Positions 1 to 5,800 of a stretch of 7,571 nt of DNA are shown here, piece after piece (the stretch's first letter is position 1; the number at the start of each line of letters is the position of its first letter). The notes beneath the pieces were generated by a model. The model searched no databases and was not told where the DNA came from. It was given only the letters and a program-made list of their open reading frames with translations. A program made the position numbers and the translations under genes. The stretch lies in NCBI GenBank assembly GCA_003506795.1, contig DNYO01000011.1, forward strand, positions 1 to 7,571, given 5' to 3'. Source of the DNA: Deltaproteobacteria bacterium. Lineage in GTDB: Bacteria > Desulfobacterota > Syntrophorhabdia > Syntrophorhabdales > Syntrophorhabdaceae.

Positions 1-811
1 TATTATAGAACGGGGTAAGGCCCTCCCAGGTATGTACCTCGAAGGCGGGTTTACCCTGGTTGTTCTGCTCACCCGCGAGCATTGCGGTCAGAGAATCGTA
101 CACGGCATGAAGCTTTCCGAAATCTTTAAGGCGTATGGCGATCTCGCTGATCTCCGGCTCCTCCATCCGGAGTATCTCCATGGCATCCTCGATATGGACG
201 TAGCCGTCCCTGCCTCCCGGTCCGGTGATACTTTCGATAATGCCGCTCACCCTGAGCTGTTTGCCGTTCACGGAACCGTCCTTGTTATTGGCGATCACCA
301 CAATGGTGTCTCCCGCGTTCACCTTCATCCCCCTGGAGAGGAGTTCGGGAATGACGATCTCACCCTTCTTAATTGTCTTTTCGCCGGTAGTGATCCTCGA
401 CGCAAAAAGGGGCAGCGTCTTCATCTCCATCTCCGGGTACACACCGTTAAGCCTGATGTTGGTTGTTTCGGTGAAGCTGCTGAATATGCCGCCAAACTTG
501 ATCCTGGGAGAATAGGATTCAATGTCGGGCATCCCCTGGAACATCTTTTCGAGTTTCTTGACTTCCTGGGGTTTCATGTTCATCGTGAGAGGAAGGTTGT
601 CGATGGAGGCTATGTAACCTTTCCGGTGGACCTGGATATGGCCCAGCATGGAGTCCGTCATCTGTCCCGTCATCATAGTTTTAAAGGAACCGGTAACACC
701 GACGAAAAGAAGGACGAATATGACACCGATCGCCACAAGGGACGCCGTAAGCGTTGTCCGCCGCTTGTAGCGCATAAGGTTCCTGATTGCAATCTTAAAG
801 AGATTACCCAC
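1..811 (-). CDS. ABC transporter permease, MacB/LolC-E type (3' end outside window)
   Basis: Inner-membrane permease subunit of a MacB/LolCDE-like ABC exporter; 270 residues are present and the C-terminal FtsX domain lies outside the window. The reading starts at GTG (811-809), overlapping the last 8 bases of the ATPase gene, with a G-rich ribosome site (AGGGGGGG) about 7 bases upstream. Residues 1-18 are basic and cytosolic (NLFKIAIRNLMRYKRR), residues about 20-42 form the first membrane helix, and the rest seen here is the MacB-type periplasmic core: GHIQVHRKGY near residue 54, then the typical stretches GEIVIPELL, VNAGDTIVVI and LRVSGIIES. Such permeases work with a LolD-like ATPase to move lipoproteins, peptides or drugs, or to act mechanically on the periplasm. 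The substrate cannot be read from sequence. Family assignment is firm; subfamily is not. Confidence 0.88.
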   Translation of the reverse strand, partial: MGNLFKIAIRNLMRYKRRTTLTASLVAIGVIFVLLFVGVTGSFKTMMTGQMTDSMLGHIQVHRKGYIASIDNLPLTMNMKPQEVKKLEKMFQGMPDIESYSPRIKFGGIFSSFTETTNIRLNGVYPEMEMKTLPLFASRITTGEKTIKKGEIVIPELLSRGMKVNAGDTIVVIANNKDGSVNGKQLRVSGIIESITGPGGRDGYVHIEDAMEILRMEEPEISEIAIRLKDFGKLHAVYDSLTAMLAGEQNNQGKPAFEVHTWEGLTPFYN

Positions 812-1508
812 GGTTGTTCCCCCCCTTCTCTTCCCTTCCGGTGATCTGTCCGTCTTCCAGCGTATATATGATCTCCGCCTCACCCACGATCTTTTGGTCA
901 TGCGTGGAGAAAATAAAGGTTGTCCTGAATTCGTCGCGCATATTCTTCATCAGTTCTATGACCATGTATGCCGTCTTGTGATCGAGGTTCGCCGTGGGCT
1001 CGTCGGCAAGGACGAGCCTGGGGTTCGTGACAAGAGCTCTCGCCACCGCCACCCGCTGTTTCTGCCCACCCGAGATCTGATCGGGATATTTGCCCTCCTG
1101 TTCCAGCATCCCCACCGCGTCAAGGAGCTTCATGATCCTCCCCTCGCGCTCCTTTGCCGGCACATTCTGGACCATAAGAAGGGGGTATTCAATGTTCTCA
1201 TAGACCGTCAGGACGGGAAGAAGGTTAAAATCCTGGAAGATGAACCCGATGTTCGCCCCCCTGAAAGCGGCTCCCTGTCTGCGGTCCAGTGAAGCCACGT
1301 CGGTACCTGCTACTGTGAGGGTTCCTTCGGTTGGTTTGTCGAGGCATCCGATCAGATTGAGGAGGGTGGTCTTTCCGCTTCCCGAAGGACCCACAAAGGA
1401 TACAAAGGAAGCGGAACCTATGGTAAAGTTCAACTTGTCCAGCGCCCTGATCGCGACCTCACCAACCATGTAATCTTTAACGATGTTCGTTGCTTTCATT
1501 AATTCCAT
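804..1508 (-). CDS. ABC transporter ATP-binding protein, LolD/MacB family
   Basis: Cytosolic ATPase that powers the adjoining permease. With the ATG at 1508 the protein has 234 residues, the usual length. Motifs in order: Walker A GPSGSGKTT (40-48), Q-loop FIFQDFNLLP (Gln92), signature ISGGQKQR (145-152, Ile replacing the usual Leu), Walker B LVLADE (165-170, catalytic Glu170), D-loop ANLD (173-176) and switch His203 in STHD. I chose the ATG at 1508 because ACGGAG lies six bases upstream. A GTG at 1535 would add nine residues but has no clear ribosome site. The gene follows the exported protein gene by about 60 bases and overlaps the permease start by 8 bases, so the two transporter subunits are translationally coupled. 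All catalytic motifs are intact. Confidence 0.95.
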   Translation of the reverse strand: MELMKATNIVKDYMVGEVAIRALDKLNFTIGSASFVSFVGPSGSGKTTLLNLIGCLDKPTEGTLTVAGTDVASLDRRQGAAFRGANIGFIFQDFNLLPVLTVYENIEYPLLMVQNVPAKEREGRIMKLLDAVGMLEQEGKYPDQISGGQKQRVAVARALVTNPRLVLADEPTANLDHKTAYMVIELMKNMRDEFRTTFIFSTHDQKIVGEAEIIYTLEDGQITGREEKGGNNRG

Positions 1509-1570
1509 GACATTCTCCGTGGCAGCAGGTCCCACGTGAAGCTCAAAGGCGGGGCCTGCCGTGAATTATA

Positions 1571-2029
1571 CTACCTTCTCCATCCTGACCAGACGGGTAT
1601 ACCTGCGCTATCCCGGAGCGCCAGAACGTTATCGCCCTTTTTCACCTCTGCGGCAATAATGGCTGGTTTATCCGCGAAAGCCACCCTGGAACCCTTAACC
1701 TCTACAGTGTCACCTTTTGCGATCTTTGCATCGAGACGTCCAATGTACCATTCGGGACCGAGATGCACCGCAATGGTCTCCTTGTCGGTCTTCACGGCTA
1801 GAGTCACCGCCGCATACATACCTTTCATAGGAATTGCTGTACCCACGCTTTCGACGGTCCCGGAGATCGTCTCGACCTTTGCGGGGTCATACATCCTGTT
1901 ATAGGGTGTTCCCGGACCCCATCCGCCGCTTCCCTTCCATTTCATGGCCCCCCTCTGGGCGAAAGACTCTGCTGTAAGACCGAGAGTGACGATTGAAAGG
2001 ACGATAAAAACGATAACAGCTTTCTTCAT
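1571..2029 (-). CDS. Exported small beta-rich protein (OB-fold-like), unknown function
   Basis: 152-residue protein with a clear Sec signal peptide: MKK, a hydrophobic core (residues 4-20) and a likely cleavage after AESFA (residue 24). The mature part has a Gly/Trp/Lys-rich segment (30-42), then a compact alternating region (52-142) with ISGTVESV, IAVHLGPEWYI, KGDTVEVKGSRV and AIIAAEVKKGD, ending in LRD..G.PVWSGWRR. The pattern GTV...GP.WY...KGD.V.V.GS resembles small periplasmic OB-fold-like proteins found in deltaproteobacteria. I do not recognise a defined function. The ribosome site AAGGAGG lies 9 bases before the ATG. It precedes the ABC transporter genes on the same strand by about 60 bases and may act with them as a periplasmic partner, which is inference. 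Family call moderate, reality of the gene high. Confidence 0.85.
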   Translation of the reverse strand: MKKAVIVFIVLSIVTLGLTAESFAQRGAMKWKGSGGWGPGTPYNRMYDPAKVETISGTVESVGTAIPMKGMYAAVTLAVKTDKETIAVHLGPEWYIGRLDAKIAKGDTVEVKGSRVAFADKPAIIAAEVKKGDNVLALRDSAGIPVWSGWRR

Positions 2030-2053
2030 GGTTGTTTCCTCCTTCGGTTTAAT

Positions 2054-2083
2054 AGACTAACAAGTCTCTACCATTGAATTATA
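2054..2083 (-). promoter_or_regulatory. Possible promoter and short inverted repeat before the exported protein
   Basis: A perfect -10-like TATAAT (2083-2078, minus strand) is followed by an inverted repeat AGACT-N4-AGTCT (2067-2054), 11 bases upstream of the AAGGAGG ribosome site. No good -35 box is seen at 17-18 bases, so the promoter would need an activator or is a chance match. The repeat could be an operator or a small mRNA hairpin. Confidence 0.3.
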
Positions 2084-2117
2084 CAGCGAATCATGTAGTT
2101 CCTTGTGACCTGGGCGG

Positions 2118-2288
2118 TCAACGTCTATCGTTTTCTCCTATTATTGCAAGCAGATCCAGGCAGGGCGATTCTTTGCCCCTGTTCATGCGGCCCGGTTTCA
2201 CGGGAGCGACTCACAATGCCAGCGCTGACTATGCAATCAGCGCCAGCGTAATGGTCGACACCATACCGATAAAAGTGTTCTTTTTCAT
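2118..2288 (-). pseudogene. Decayed small exported-protein gene (stops inside the signal peptide)
   Basis: A strong ribosome site (AAGGAGG, 6 bases of spacing) precedes an ATG at 2288 and a textbook signal-peptide start, MKKNTFIGMVSTITLALIA. The frame then meets TAG (2231-2229), continues with SALAL, meets TGA (2213-2211), and runs on through VAPVKPGRMNRGKESPCLD to a TGA at 2120-2118. Reading through both stops restores a sensible export signal (ALIA-SALAL), so this looks like a small periplasmic protein gene disabled by point mutations. The segment PGRMNRGKESPCLD faintly recalls the Gly/Pro-rich start of Spy/CpxP-like periplasmic proteins; that link is a guess. A sequencing error, or a 19-residue peptide as the only product, cannot be excluded. 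TAG is the commonest stop in this window, which argues against its recoding. Confidence 0.55.
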
Positions 2289-2461
2289 TATGTTCCTCCT
2301 TGTTTCTTGGGGTCGCCATCCCGGGTCAATGGCAGACCCGTTCCGGACCGATTACAAAGAAGGTGATTGGTCGATACTAGAAAAAACGATTAACAGCGAA
2401 GGGGTGTCGTGGGCACCAGGTCATTATTAAGCTTAACAAGATATCAGGGCAGATTCGTCTC
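2289..2461. other. Intergenic stretch with short palindromes
   Basis: No gene is supported here. It separates the beta-grasp protein gene from the decayed exported-protein gene. It contains the ten-base palindrome TTAAGCTTAA (2427-2436) and an inverted repeat CGGGTC-N7-GACCCG (2322-2340). A T-run on the minus strand has no convincing stem before it, so I call no terminator. Confidence 0.4.
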
Positions 2462-2752
2462 TTATCCGCCGTACTGTGGCTCAAGGTAAACGTCCACGGT
2501 ATCTCCATCCCTCAAGATGGTATTGACACCCTTTTCGCAGAGACCCAAAGGGCAGCCGTTTATGTGCACCTCAAAGGCGGGCCGCAGTTGCGTCCCTTCC
2601 TCGTTCAGGTATTCAAGACCATCGGAAGTCGTTGAACAGTCTGAAATCGTCTGGACCAAATCCTTGAGCGTGATTTCGGCAACATCGAGGTCGATGCTGT
2701 CAATATTCCTGGATCCCAGCAACAGATAATTGGATTTGAGATTGATCTTCAT
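2462..2752 (-). CDS. MoaD/ThiS-like beta-grasp (ubiquitin-like) protein
   Basis: 96-residue protein ending in Gln-Tyr-Gly-Gly, the C-terminal Gly-Gly being the mark of ThiS/MoaD-type sulfur carriers, whose terminal Gly is adenylated and thiocarboxylated. The C-terminal half, VHINGCPLGL (62-71) then LRDGDTVDVYLEPQYGG (80-96), matches the family's NG...L.DGD.V.....GG pattern. The N-terminal half includes ITLKDLVQTI (27-36), like the helix after the first beta hairpin. A Cys pair, C67-x4-C72, is an extra. The ribosome site AAGGAG lies 6 bases before the ATG. It sits 93 bases after the hydrogenase-like gene on the same strand. No ThiF/MoeB activating enzyme or ThiG/MoaE partner lies in the window, so its job may be sulfur delivery for an Fe-S or molybdenum/tungsten cofactor, or protein conjugation. 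Confidence 0.78.
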   Translation of the reverse strand: MKINLKSNYLLLGSRNIDSIDLDVAEITLKDLVQTISDCSTTSDGLEYLNEEGTQLRPAFEVHINGCPLGLCEKGVNTILRDGDTVDVYLEPQYGG

Positions 2753-2845
2753 ACATACTCCTTTTTGCTAACGGCAAGAAGGCCGCTGACTTTGTTAAAT
2801 TCATAAGTCGGGTTCGATATTTTCTTTCCTCTCCGGCGCCATGAC

Positions 2846-3931
2846 CTATGCCTGCCAAATGGGACGGGTTGATGCAAAGCATCCCCGGTAATAGATGTCG
2901 AAGAGTTGCTCGTCATTGTAATAACTTCGCTTCGTCCGGTATTTTTCGATCAACTCCCCGAGATTTGCGGCTTTCTCAAGAGGGTTCTTTGGGTTCAACG
3001 GGCCCCCCAGACATCCCCCGGTACACGCCAGAAGCTCAACAAAATCTACACCGACTTGCCTCCCCCGTTTCATTTCCTCGAGCAGGCTGATCACGTTATG
3101 TATACCACTAACCTTCATTCTCGTTACTGCATCTGTACCCTGTGGCGCTTCTGAGCAACAGCAAGCGTCGATAGATTCCTTCCCTTTCTTTAACTCCGTC
3201 CGTCGCTTGCTTTCGGCCTTCTCTGAGAGTTGCGCAACGATGGCTTTGTAGACTAGGTTCACCCCGATGGCACCGTCCGCAGTGGAATGTGTTATCAGGA
3301 TCGGTCGCTTCGTCTCGCTGACCTTCGCGGGGCAAGGAGAGATAAAGAAAGCGCCTATTTCCTCGTATGAAAGGCCGGTCTTCTCCATCGCCGCTTCCTT
3401 TGCCAGCCTTGCAGCCACCTCCATCGGACTCAGGATTGCGCCCGCATGCTTCAACAGATCGGGGAATCTTGTATGGATGAGTTTCAAAACAGCGGGGCAC
3501 GAAGAGGAAAGCATGGGTTTTGCGCGCCGTTCTTGCAGGATATGCTGTTCGGTAATGAATGCAACCACCTCGGCGGCATGGCCAACCTGGAAGACTTCGC
3601 TGAAGCCAATGCGCTTGAAGACATCTTCGACGTCTTCCGACGAGACCAGGCCGGCAAAGCCTTCTGTATCCAGGAGCACCTGTAGTGAGGGGGCCAGGAG
3701 GGCAATTCTGTACGTGTAATCGGACAATGCTTCCATCGCATCGGTGACGGCGGTCTTCGCCTTAGTCGGGCAGGTTCGGATGCACTCCCCGCAGTCTATA
3801 CATCCTTCTTCGAGGATAACCGCCTTCCCATCACGCAAACGGATTGCGCGCATAGGGCATTTGTCTATACAGGTCCCACAACCTTCACATTTCTGACGGT
3901 CAAATTTTACGGAATGAAAACAGTCAGCCAT
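2846..3931 (-). CDS. 2[4Fe-4S] ferredoxin plus [FeFe]-hydrogenase H-cluster-domain protein, atypical/sensory type
   Basis: 361 residues. The N-terminal ferredoxin domain has two CxxCxxCxxxCP sets: C15/C18/C21/C25 and C44/C47/C50/C54. Residues about 75-350 match the iron-hydrogenase large-subunit domain. The three H-cluster motifs are present in altered form: L1 SSSCP (142-146), L2 SPCPAK (198-203) and L3 ELLACTGGCLGG (299-310). The four Cys that hold the H-cluster cubane in classical enzymes correspond to C145, C200, C303 and C307. The proton-relay Cys of TSCCP is replaced by Ser144, and the Met of the MPC motif by Ser198. Such changes are typical of putative sensory or low-activity [FeFe] hydrogenases. 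An insert near 244-262 contains Cys-Cys-Cys (257-259). No PAS domain or small subunit is seen, and the ribosome site is weak (GGAAG). Likely a cytosolic redox sensor or electron-transfer protein; H2 catalysis is doubtful. Confidence 0.88.
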   Translation of the reverse strand: MADCFHSVKFDRQKCEGCGTCIDKCPMRAIRLRDGKAVILEEGCIDCGECIRTCPTKAKTAVTDAMEALSDYTYRIALLAPSLQVLLDTEGFAGLVSSEDVEDVFKRIGFSEVFQVGHAAEVVAFITEQHILQERRAKPMLSSSCPAVLKLIHTRFPDLLKHAGAILSPMEVAARLAKEAAMEKTGLSYEEIGAFFISPCPAKVSETKRPILITHSTADGAIGVNLVYKAIVAQLSEKAESKRRTELKKGKESIDACCCSEAPQGTDAVTRMKVSGIHNVISLLEEMKRGRQVGVDFVELLACTGGCLGGPLNPKNPLEKAANLGELIEKYRTKRSYYNDEQLFDIYYRGCFASTRPIWQA

Positions 3932-3975
3932 TATACTTCGCTTCCGTTACTACCTCACTGGTATCTTCTGCAGAT

Positions 3976-4000
3976 GATCTCTCAACGAGAGACCTTTTTT
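3976..4000. other. Intercistronic hairpin
   Basis: The stem tctctc-aac-gagaga (3978-3992) lies between the selenoprotein and hydrogenase-like genes. In the minus-strand transcript it extends to 8 pairs with one G-U. On the plus strand it is followed by six T, terminator-like, but no plus-strand gene ends here. In the minus transcript it may be an RNA-processing or stability element that separates the two genes' expression. Confidence 0.4.
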
Positions 4001-4005
4001 ACCGC

Positions 4006-4251
4006 TCAGCCTCCGCCGAAGATAGGGGTGCCTCCGCGCATCGACACATCACCCACGAAGCCGACCGTTACCTTGTCTCCATCAACTATGACGGGAACCT
4101 GCTCCTTTCCTCCTGAATAGGTGAGCATTTCATCGAATCTATCCGGGTCTTCTTCCACATTGATGAAAATGGCCCTATCGCCGTAGGCTTCCCGAGCCTG
4201 TCTGCAGAAGGGTCATGTGTCTGTGCCGTAAATGATGATCTTGTCGGTCAC
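4006..4251 (-). CDS. Glutaredoxin-like selenoprotein with UxxC active site (UXX-star type)
   Basis: 81-residue protein read through one in-frame UGA (4215-4213) as selenocysteine. It begins at GTG (4251) after AAGGAGG with 9 bases of spacing: MTDKIIIYGTDT-U13-PFC16-RQAREAYG. A beta strand then U/C-P-F/Y-C then a helix is the thioredoxin/glutaredoxin active site, and residues 52-55 (VPVI) give the cis-Pro loop. The rest, GDKVTVGFVGD then GGTPIFGGG, fits small glutaredoxin-like UXX-star selenoproteins. A hairpin starts 14 bases after the UGA. The GTG overlaps the TGA stop of the upstream selenoprotein gene (GTGA). The coding pattern is sound on both sides of the UGA, which argues against a pseudogene. 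Expected role: cytosolic selenol/thiol reductase of disulfides or peroxides; the substrate is unknown. Confidence 0.9.
4185..4199 (-). promoter_or_regulatory. Putative bacterial SECIS hairpin of the UxxC selenoprotein
   Basis: In the mRNA, AGGCU-CGGGA-AGCCU forms a perfect 5-bp stem with a 5-base loop containing three G. It starts 13 bases past the UGA at 4215-4213, within the range known for bacterial SECIS elements, which lie inside the coding region just after the Sec codon and bind SelB. The stem and spacing are read directly; the SelB role is inference. Confidence 0.65.
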
Positions 4252-4595
4252 GGTTCTGTTCCTCCTTCAGGAATATTTGAACGTGTAGTGTCGTCTTTTT
4301 CCTTGTCGTGTACCTCAACGAATTCCTTATATTCCTCCATGAGGATATTTCTGTATTCCCGTCGGATGGCCTCTGAAGGCGGGATATAATTTCCTACGGC
4401 CTCCAGTCCGGCAATGATCTCCTCCACGGTTTTCTTGTTCGCCTCTTTACCGACAGAATAAAGCTCCGTCATTATCTCATGGAGATTGTTAACTGCAACC
4501 TGGGTACCATCAACAAACCTGAGCGTACGCCGGCTAACTGTCGGCGCGTTGGGATCCACTCAGGTAACTCATCCTATCACTTGAAAAATAGACAT
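4248..4595 (-). CDS. Small selenoprotein with two in-frame UGA codons (UxxU), function unknown
   Basis: Reading both TGA codons as selenocysteine gives 115 residues: MSIFQVIG-U9-VT-U12-VDPNAP, then TVSRRTLRFVDGTQVAV (19-35) and a helical part (36-100) with NLHEIMTELY, ETVEEI-like KKTVEEIIAGL and a charged tail. The ATG at 4595 has AAGGAG 6 bases upstream. The only downstream alternative (GTG 4559) has no ribosome site and would cut off the UxxU motif, so a standard caller would shorten this gene. U-x-x-U resembles a CxxC redox or metal site near the N-terminus. I do not recognise the family with certainty. It lies 65 bases after the permease gene and overlaps the next selenoprotein start by 4 bases, so both are probably made from one mRNA. 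Its own terminator is also UGA (4250-4248). Confidence 0.82.
4528..4546 (-). promoter_or_regulatory. Putative SECIS hairpin of the UxxU selenoprotein
   Basis: The mRNA stem CGCCG/CGGCG (4546-4542 with 4532-4528) is followed inside by an A-C mismatch, one C-G pair and the loop AGUUA. It starts 13 bases after the second UGA (4562-4560) and 22 after the first (4571-4569). A G-U in the loop is a feature of the E. coli fdhF element. One hairpin would have to serve both UGA codons. Confidence 0.6.
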
Positions 4596-4607
4596 GGTAC
4601 TCTCCTT
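4593..4607 (-). promoter_or_regulatory. Ribosome binding site that fixes the UxxU selenoprotein start
   Basis: AAGGAG (4607-4602) with six bases of spacing to ATG (4595-4593). This places translation upstream of two in-frame UGA codons and is the main evidence that the short open frame starting at GTG 4559 is only part of the gene. Confidence 0.8.
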
Positions 4608-4660
4608 AAGTCTTCCGCCGGCGTGGGCAGACCGGCTATTTGATCAGTCCTGATCTGAGA
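4596..4660 (-). other. Permease-selenoprotein spacer with inverted repeats
   Basis: The 65-base spacer holds GATCAG-N2-CTGATC (4642-4655), just after the permease stop, and a GCCGG/CCGGC pair further on. There is no T-run, so these are more likely RNA stability or processing structures than terminators. Co-transcription with the permease is possible. Confidence 0.35.
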
Positions 4661-5767
4661 CTAGTATACCAGCCAATCCACGAGATATCCAGCCACGATG
4701 GCAACCAGAAAAACGTTCACCAGGAACGCAAGCACCAGCTTCTTCCTGAACATGGAACCAAGAATTATCATCTCGGGGATGCTCGCCCCTGCTCCGGCCA
4801 CGATAAGGGCAAGAACAGTGCCCACCCCCATACCCTTGCCCACCAGCGCGGCGCTTATGGGGATCACCGTTTCGGCGCGGATGTACATAGGCACACCTAT
4901 AATTGCGGCAACCGGGATGGACCAGGGGTTTCCCGGTCCCGCCAGTCTGACCACGAGATCCTGGGGGAAAAACCCGTAAATGAAGGCCCCTATGCCCGCA
5001 CCGAGGAGGAGATACCAGAATACACCTTTGAAGGTTGCCACCGCTGACAGAGACGCCCTTTTCATCTTCTCCCTGAAAGGAACGTGTACTGAACCCGCGA
5101 CCCCCTCAAAGTCAACGGAGCAACACGAGGATTGCACGGTCTGCTGGGGGGGAGCCTTCGGTTCGGAAGCGCAACAACCTCCTGCCGTTGGAATGGTGGT
5201 AAACGTGACAAGCGGCTGGGTTGATCCCGACGCGCAGCATCCTGCCGTCGCAACCCGTGTCTTCGCCGCGGCCCGCTGAGACTGTGAATCTTCCGTGCAA
5301 CACGAGGCGGACTGAAAAGCCATCATCGGCTTGACCTGTTTTTCCATTCCCATTTTGGACAGGACGGCTGCCAGCGTCATGGATCCCAAAAAGGTGACGA
5401 TCGCGTAGATCACCGTAATCTTCAGACCGAAGAGCGATAGAAGCAAGGCGATGATCACGGGGTTTAGCACCGGCGATGAAAAAAGGAAGGCCATTGTAGG
5501 ACCGAAGGGAACACCGCCCTTGAGCAAACCTGCCGTTATGGGAACCGTTGAACAGGAGCAAAAAGGCGTGATGGCGCCCAGACCCGAGCCGAAAAGATAC
5601 TGCACCCACGTAAGTCTGTTGGCCAAAAAGTCCCGCACCCGCGACGGCGGGAGATATTCCATCAGGAGACCAATGATAAAGGAAACAGCGACGAAAATGA
5701 GAACGAGTTCACCGGCGATCACGAGGAAGAACTTGCCGGCAGTGACAAAATTATTGACAGCAAACAT
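4661..5767 (-). CDS. DUF318/ArsP-type permease with Cys-Cys-rich central loop
   Basis: 368-residue inner-membrane permease. About eight hydrophobic segments fall in two blocks, 13-138 and 246-366, joined by a long loop (about 141-245). The family signature TPFCSCSTVP (67-76, C70 and C72) follows the second helix, and the second block has the related GVPMYIRAETVIPISAAL (291-308). Known members include ArsP, which exports trivalent organoarsenicals; others are thought to move soft metals or thiol-reactive compounds. The loop is unusual in having four Cys-Cys pairs (156-157, 177-178, 198-199, 215-216), two of them in near-repeats TAGCCAS and TAGGCCAS, as expected for a soft-metal or arsenite ligand site. 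AGGAGG lies 8 bases before the ATG. It follows padR by 33 bases, so it is very likely controlled by that regulator. The substrate is inferred, not proven. Confidence 0.88.
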   Translation of the reverse strand: MFAVNNFVTAGKFFLVIAGELVLIFVAVSFIIGLLMEYLPPSRVRDFLANRLTWVQYLFGSGLGAITPFCSCSTVPITAGLLKGGVPFGPTMAFLFSSPVLNPVIIALLLSLFGLKITVIYAIVTFLGSMTLAAVLSKMGMEKQVKPMMAFQSASCCTEDSQSQRAAAKTRVATAGCCASGSTQPLVTFTTIPTAGGCCASEPKAPPQQTVQSSCCSVDFEGVAGSVHVPFREKMKRASLSAVATFKGVFWYLLLGAGIGAFIYGFFPQDLVVRLAGPGNPWSIPVAAIIGVPMYIRAETVIPISAALVGKGMGVGTVLALIVAGAGASIPEMIILGSMFRKKLVLAFLVNVFLVAIVAGYLVDWLVY

Positions 5768-5800
5768 GTGCCATGCCTCCTATGACTTTTCCTGAAGAGT

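Noticed and set aside
32..844. Long plus-strand open frame opposite the ABC permease
   Set aside because: Antisense shadow: the minus-strand frame has a membrane helix, MacB-like motifs and a coupled start, while this one has no recognisable domain or ribosome site.
2118..2288. Pyrrolysine or Sec recoding of TAG/TGA in the signal peptide
   Set aside because: TAG is the ordinary stop for most genes here, a signal peptide is an unlikely place for Sec, and no SECIS-like stem was seen.
2125..2319. 64-codon minus-strand frame starting at 2319
   Set aside because: Out of frame with the strong RBS and signal peptide at 2288; its product is low-complexity and charged with no domain.
2900..3260. Plus-strand small ORFs near the hydrogenase-like C-terminus
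   Set aside because: No ribosome sites or recognisable motifs; fully covered by the minus-strand gene.
3108..3741. Several open frames on both strands inside the hydrogenase-like gene
   Set aside because: Shadows of a GC-rich coding region; only the main frame has the Fe-S and H-cluster motifs.
4248..4559. GTG at 4559 as the start of the UxxU protein gene
   Set aside because: No ribosome site before it, and the frame continues upstream through two UGAs to an ATG with AAGGAG at ideal spacing.
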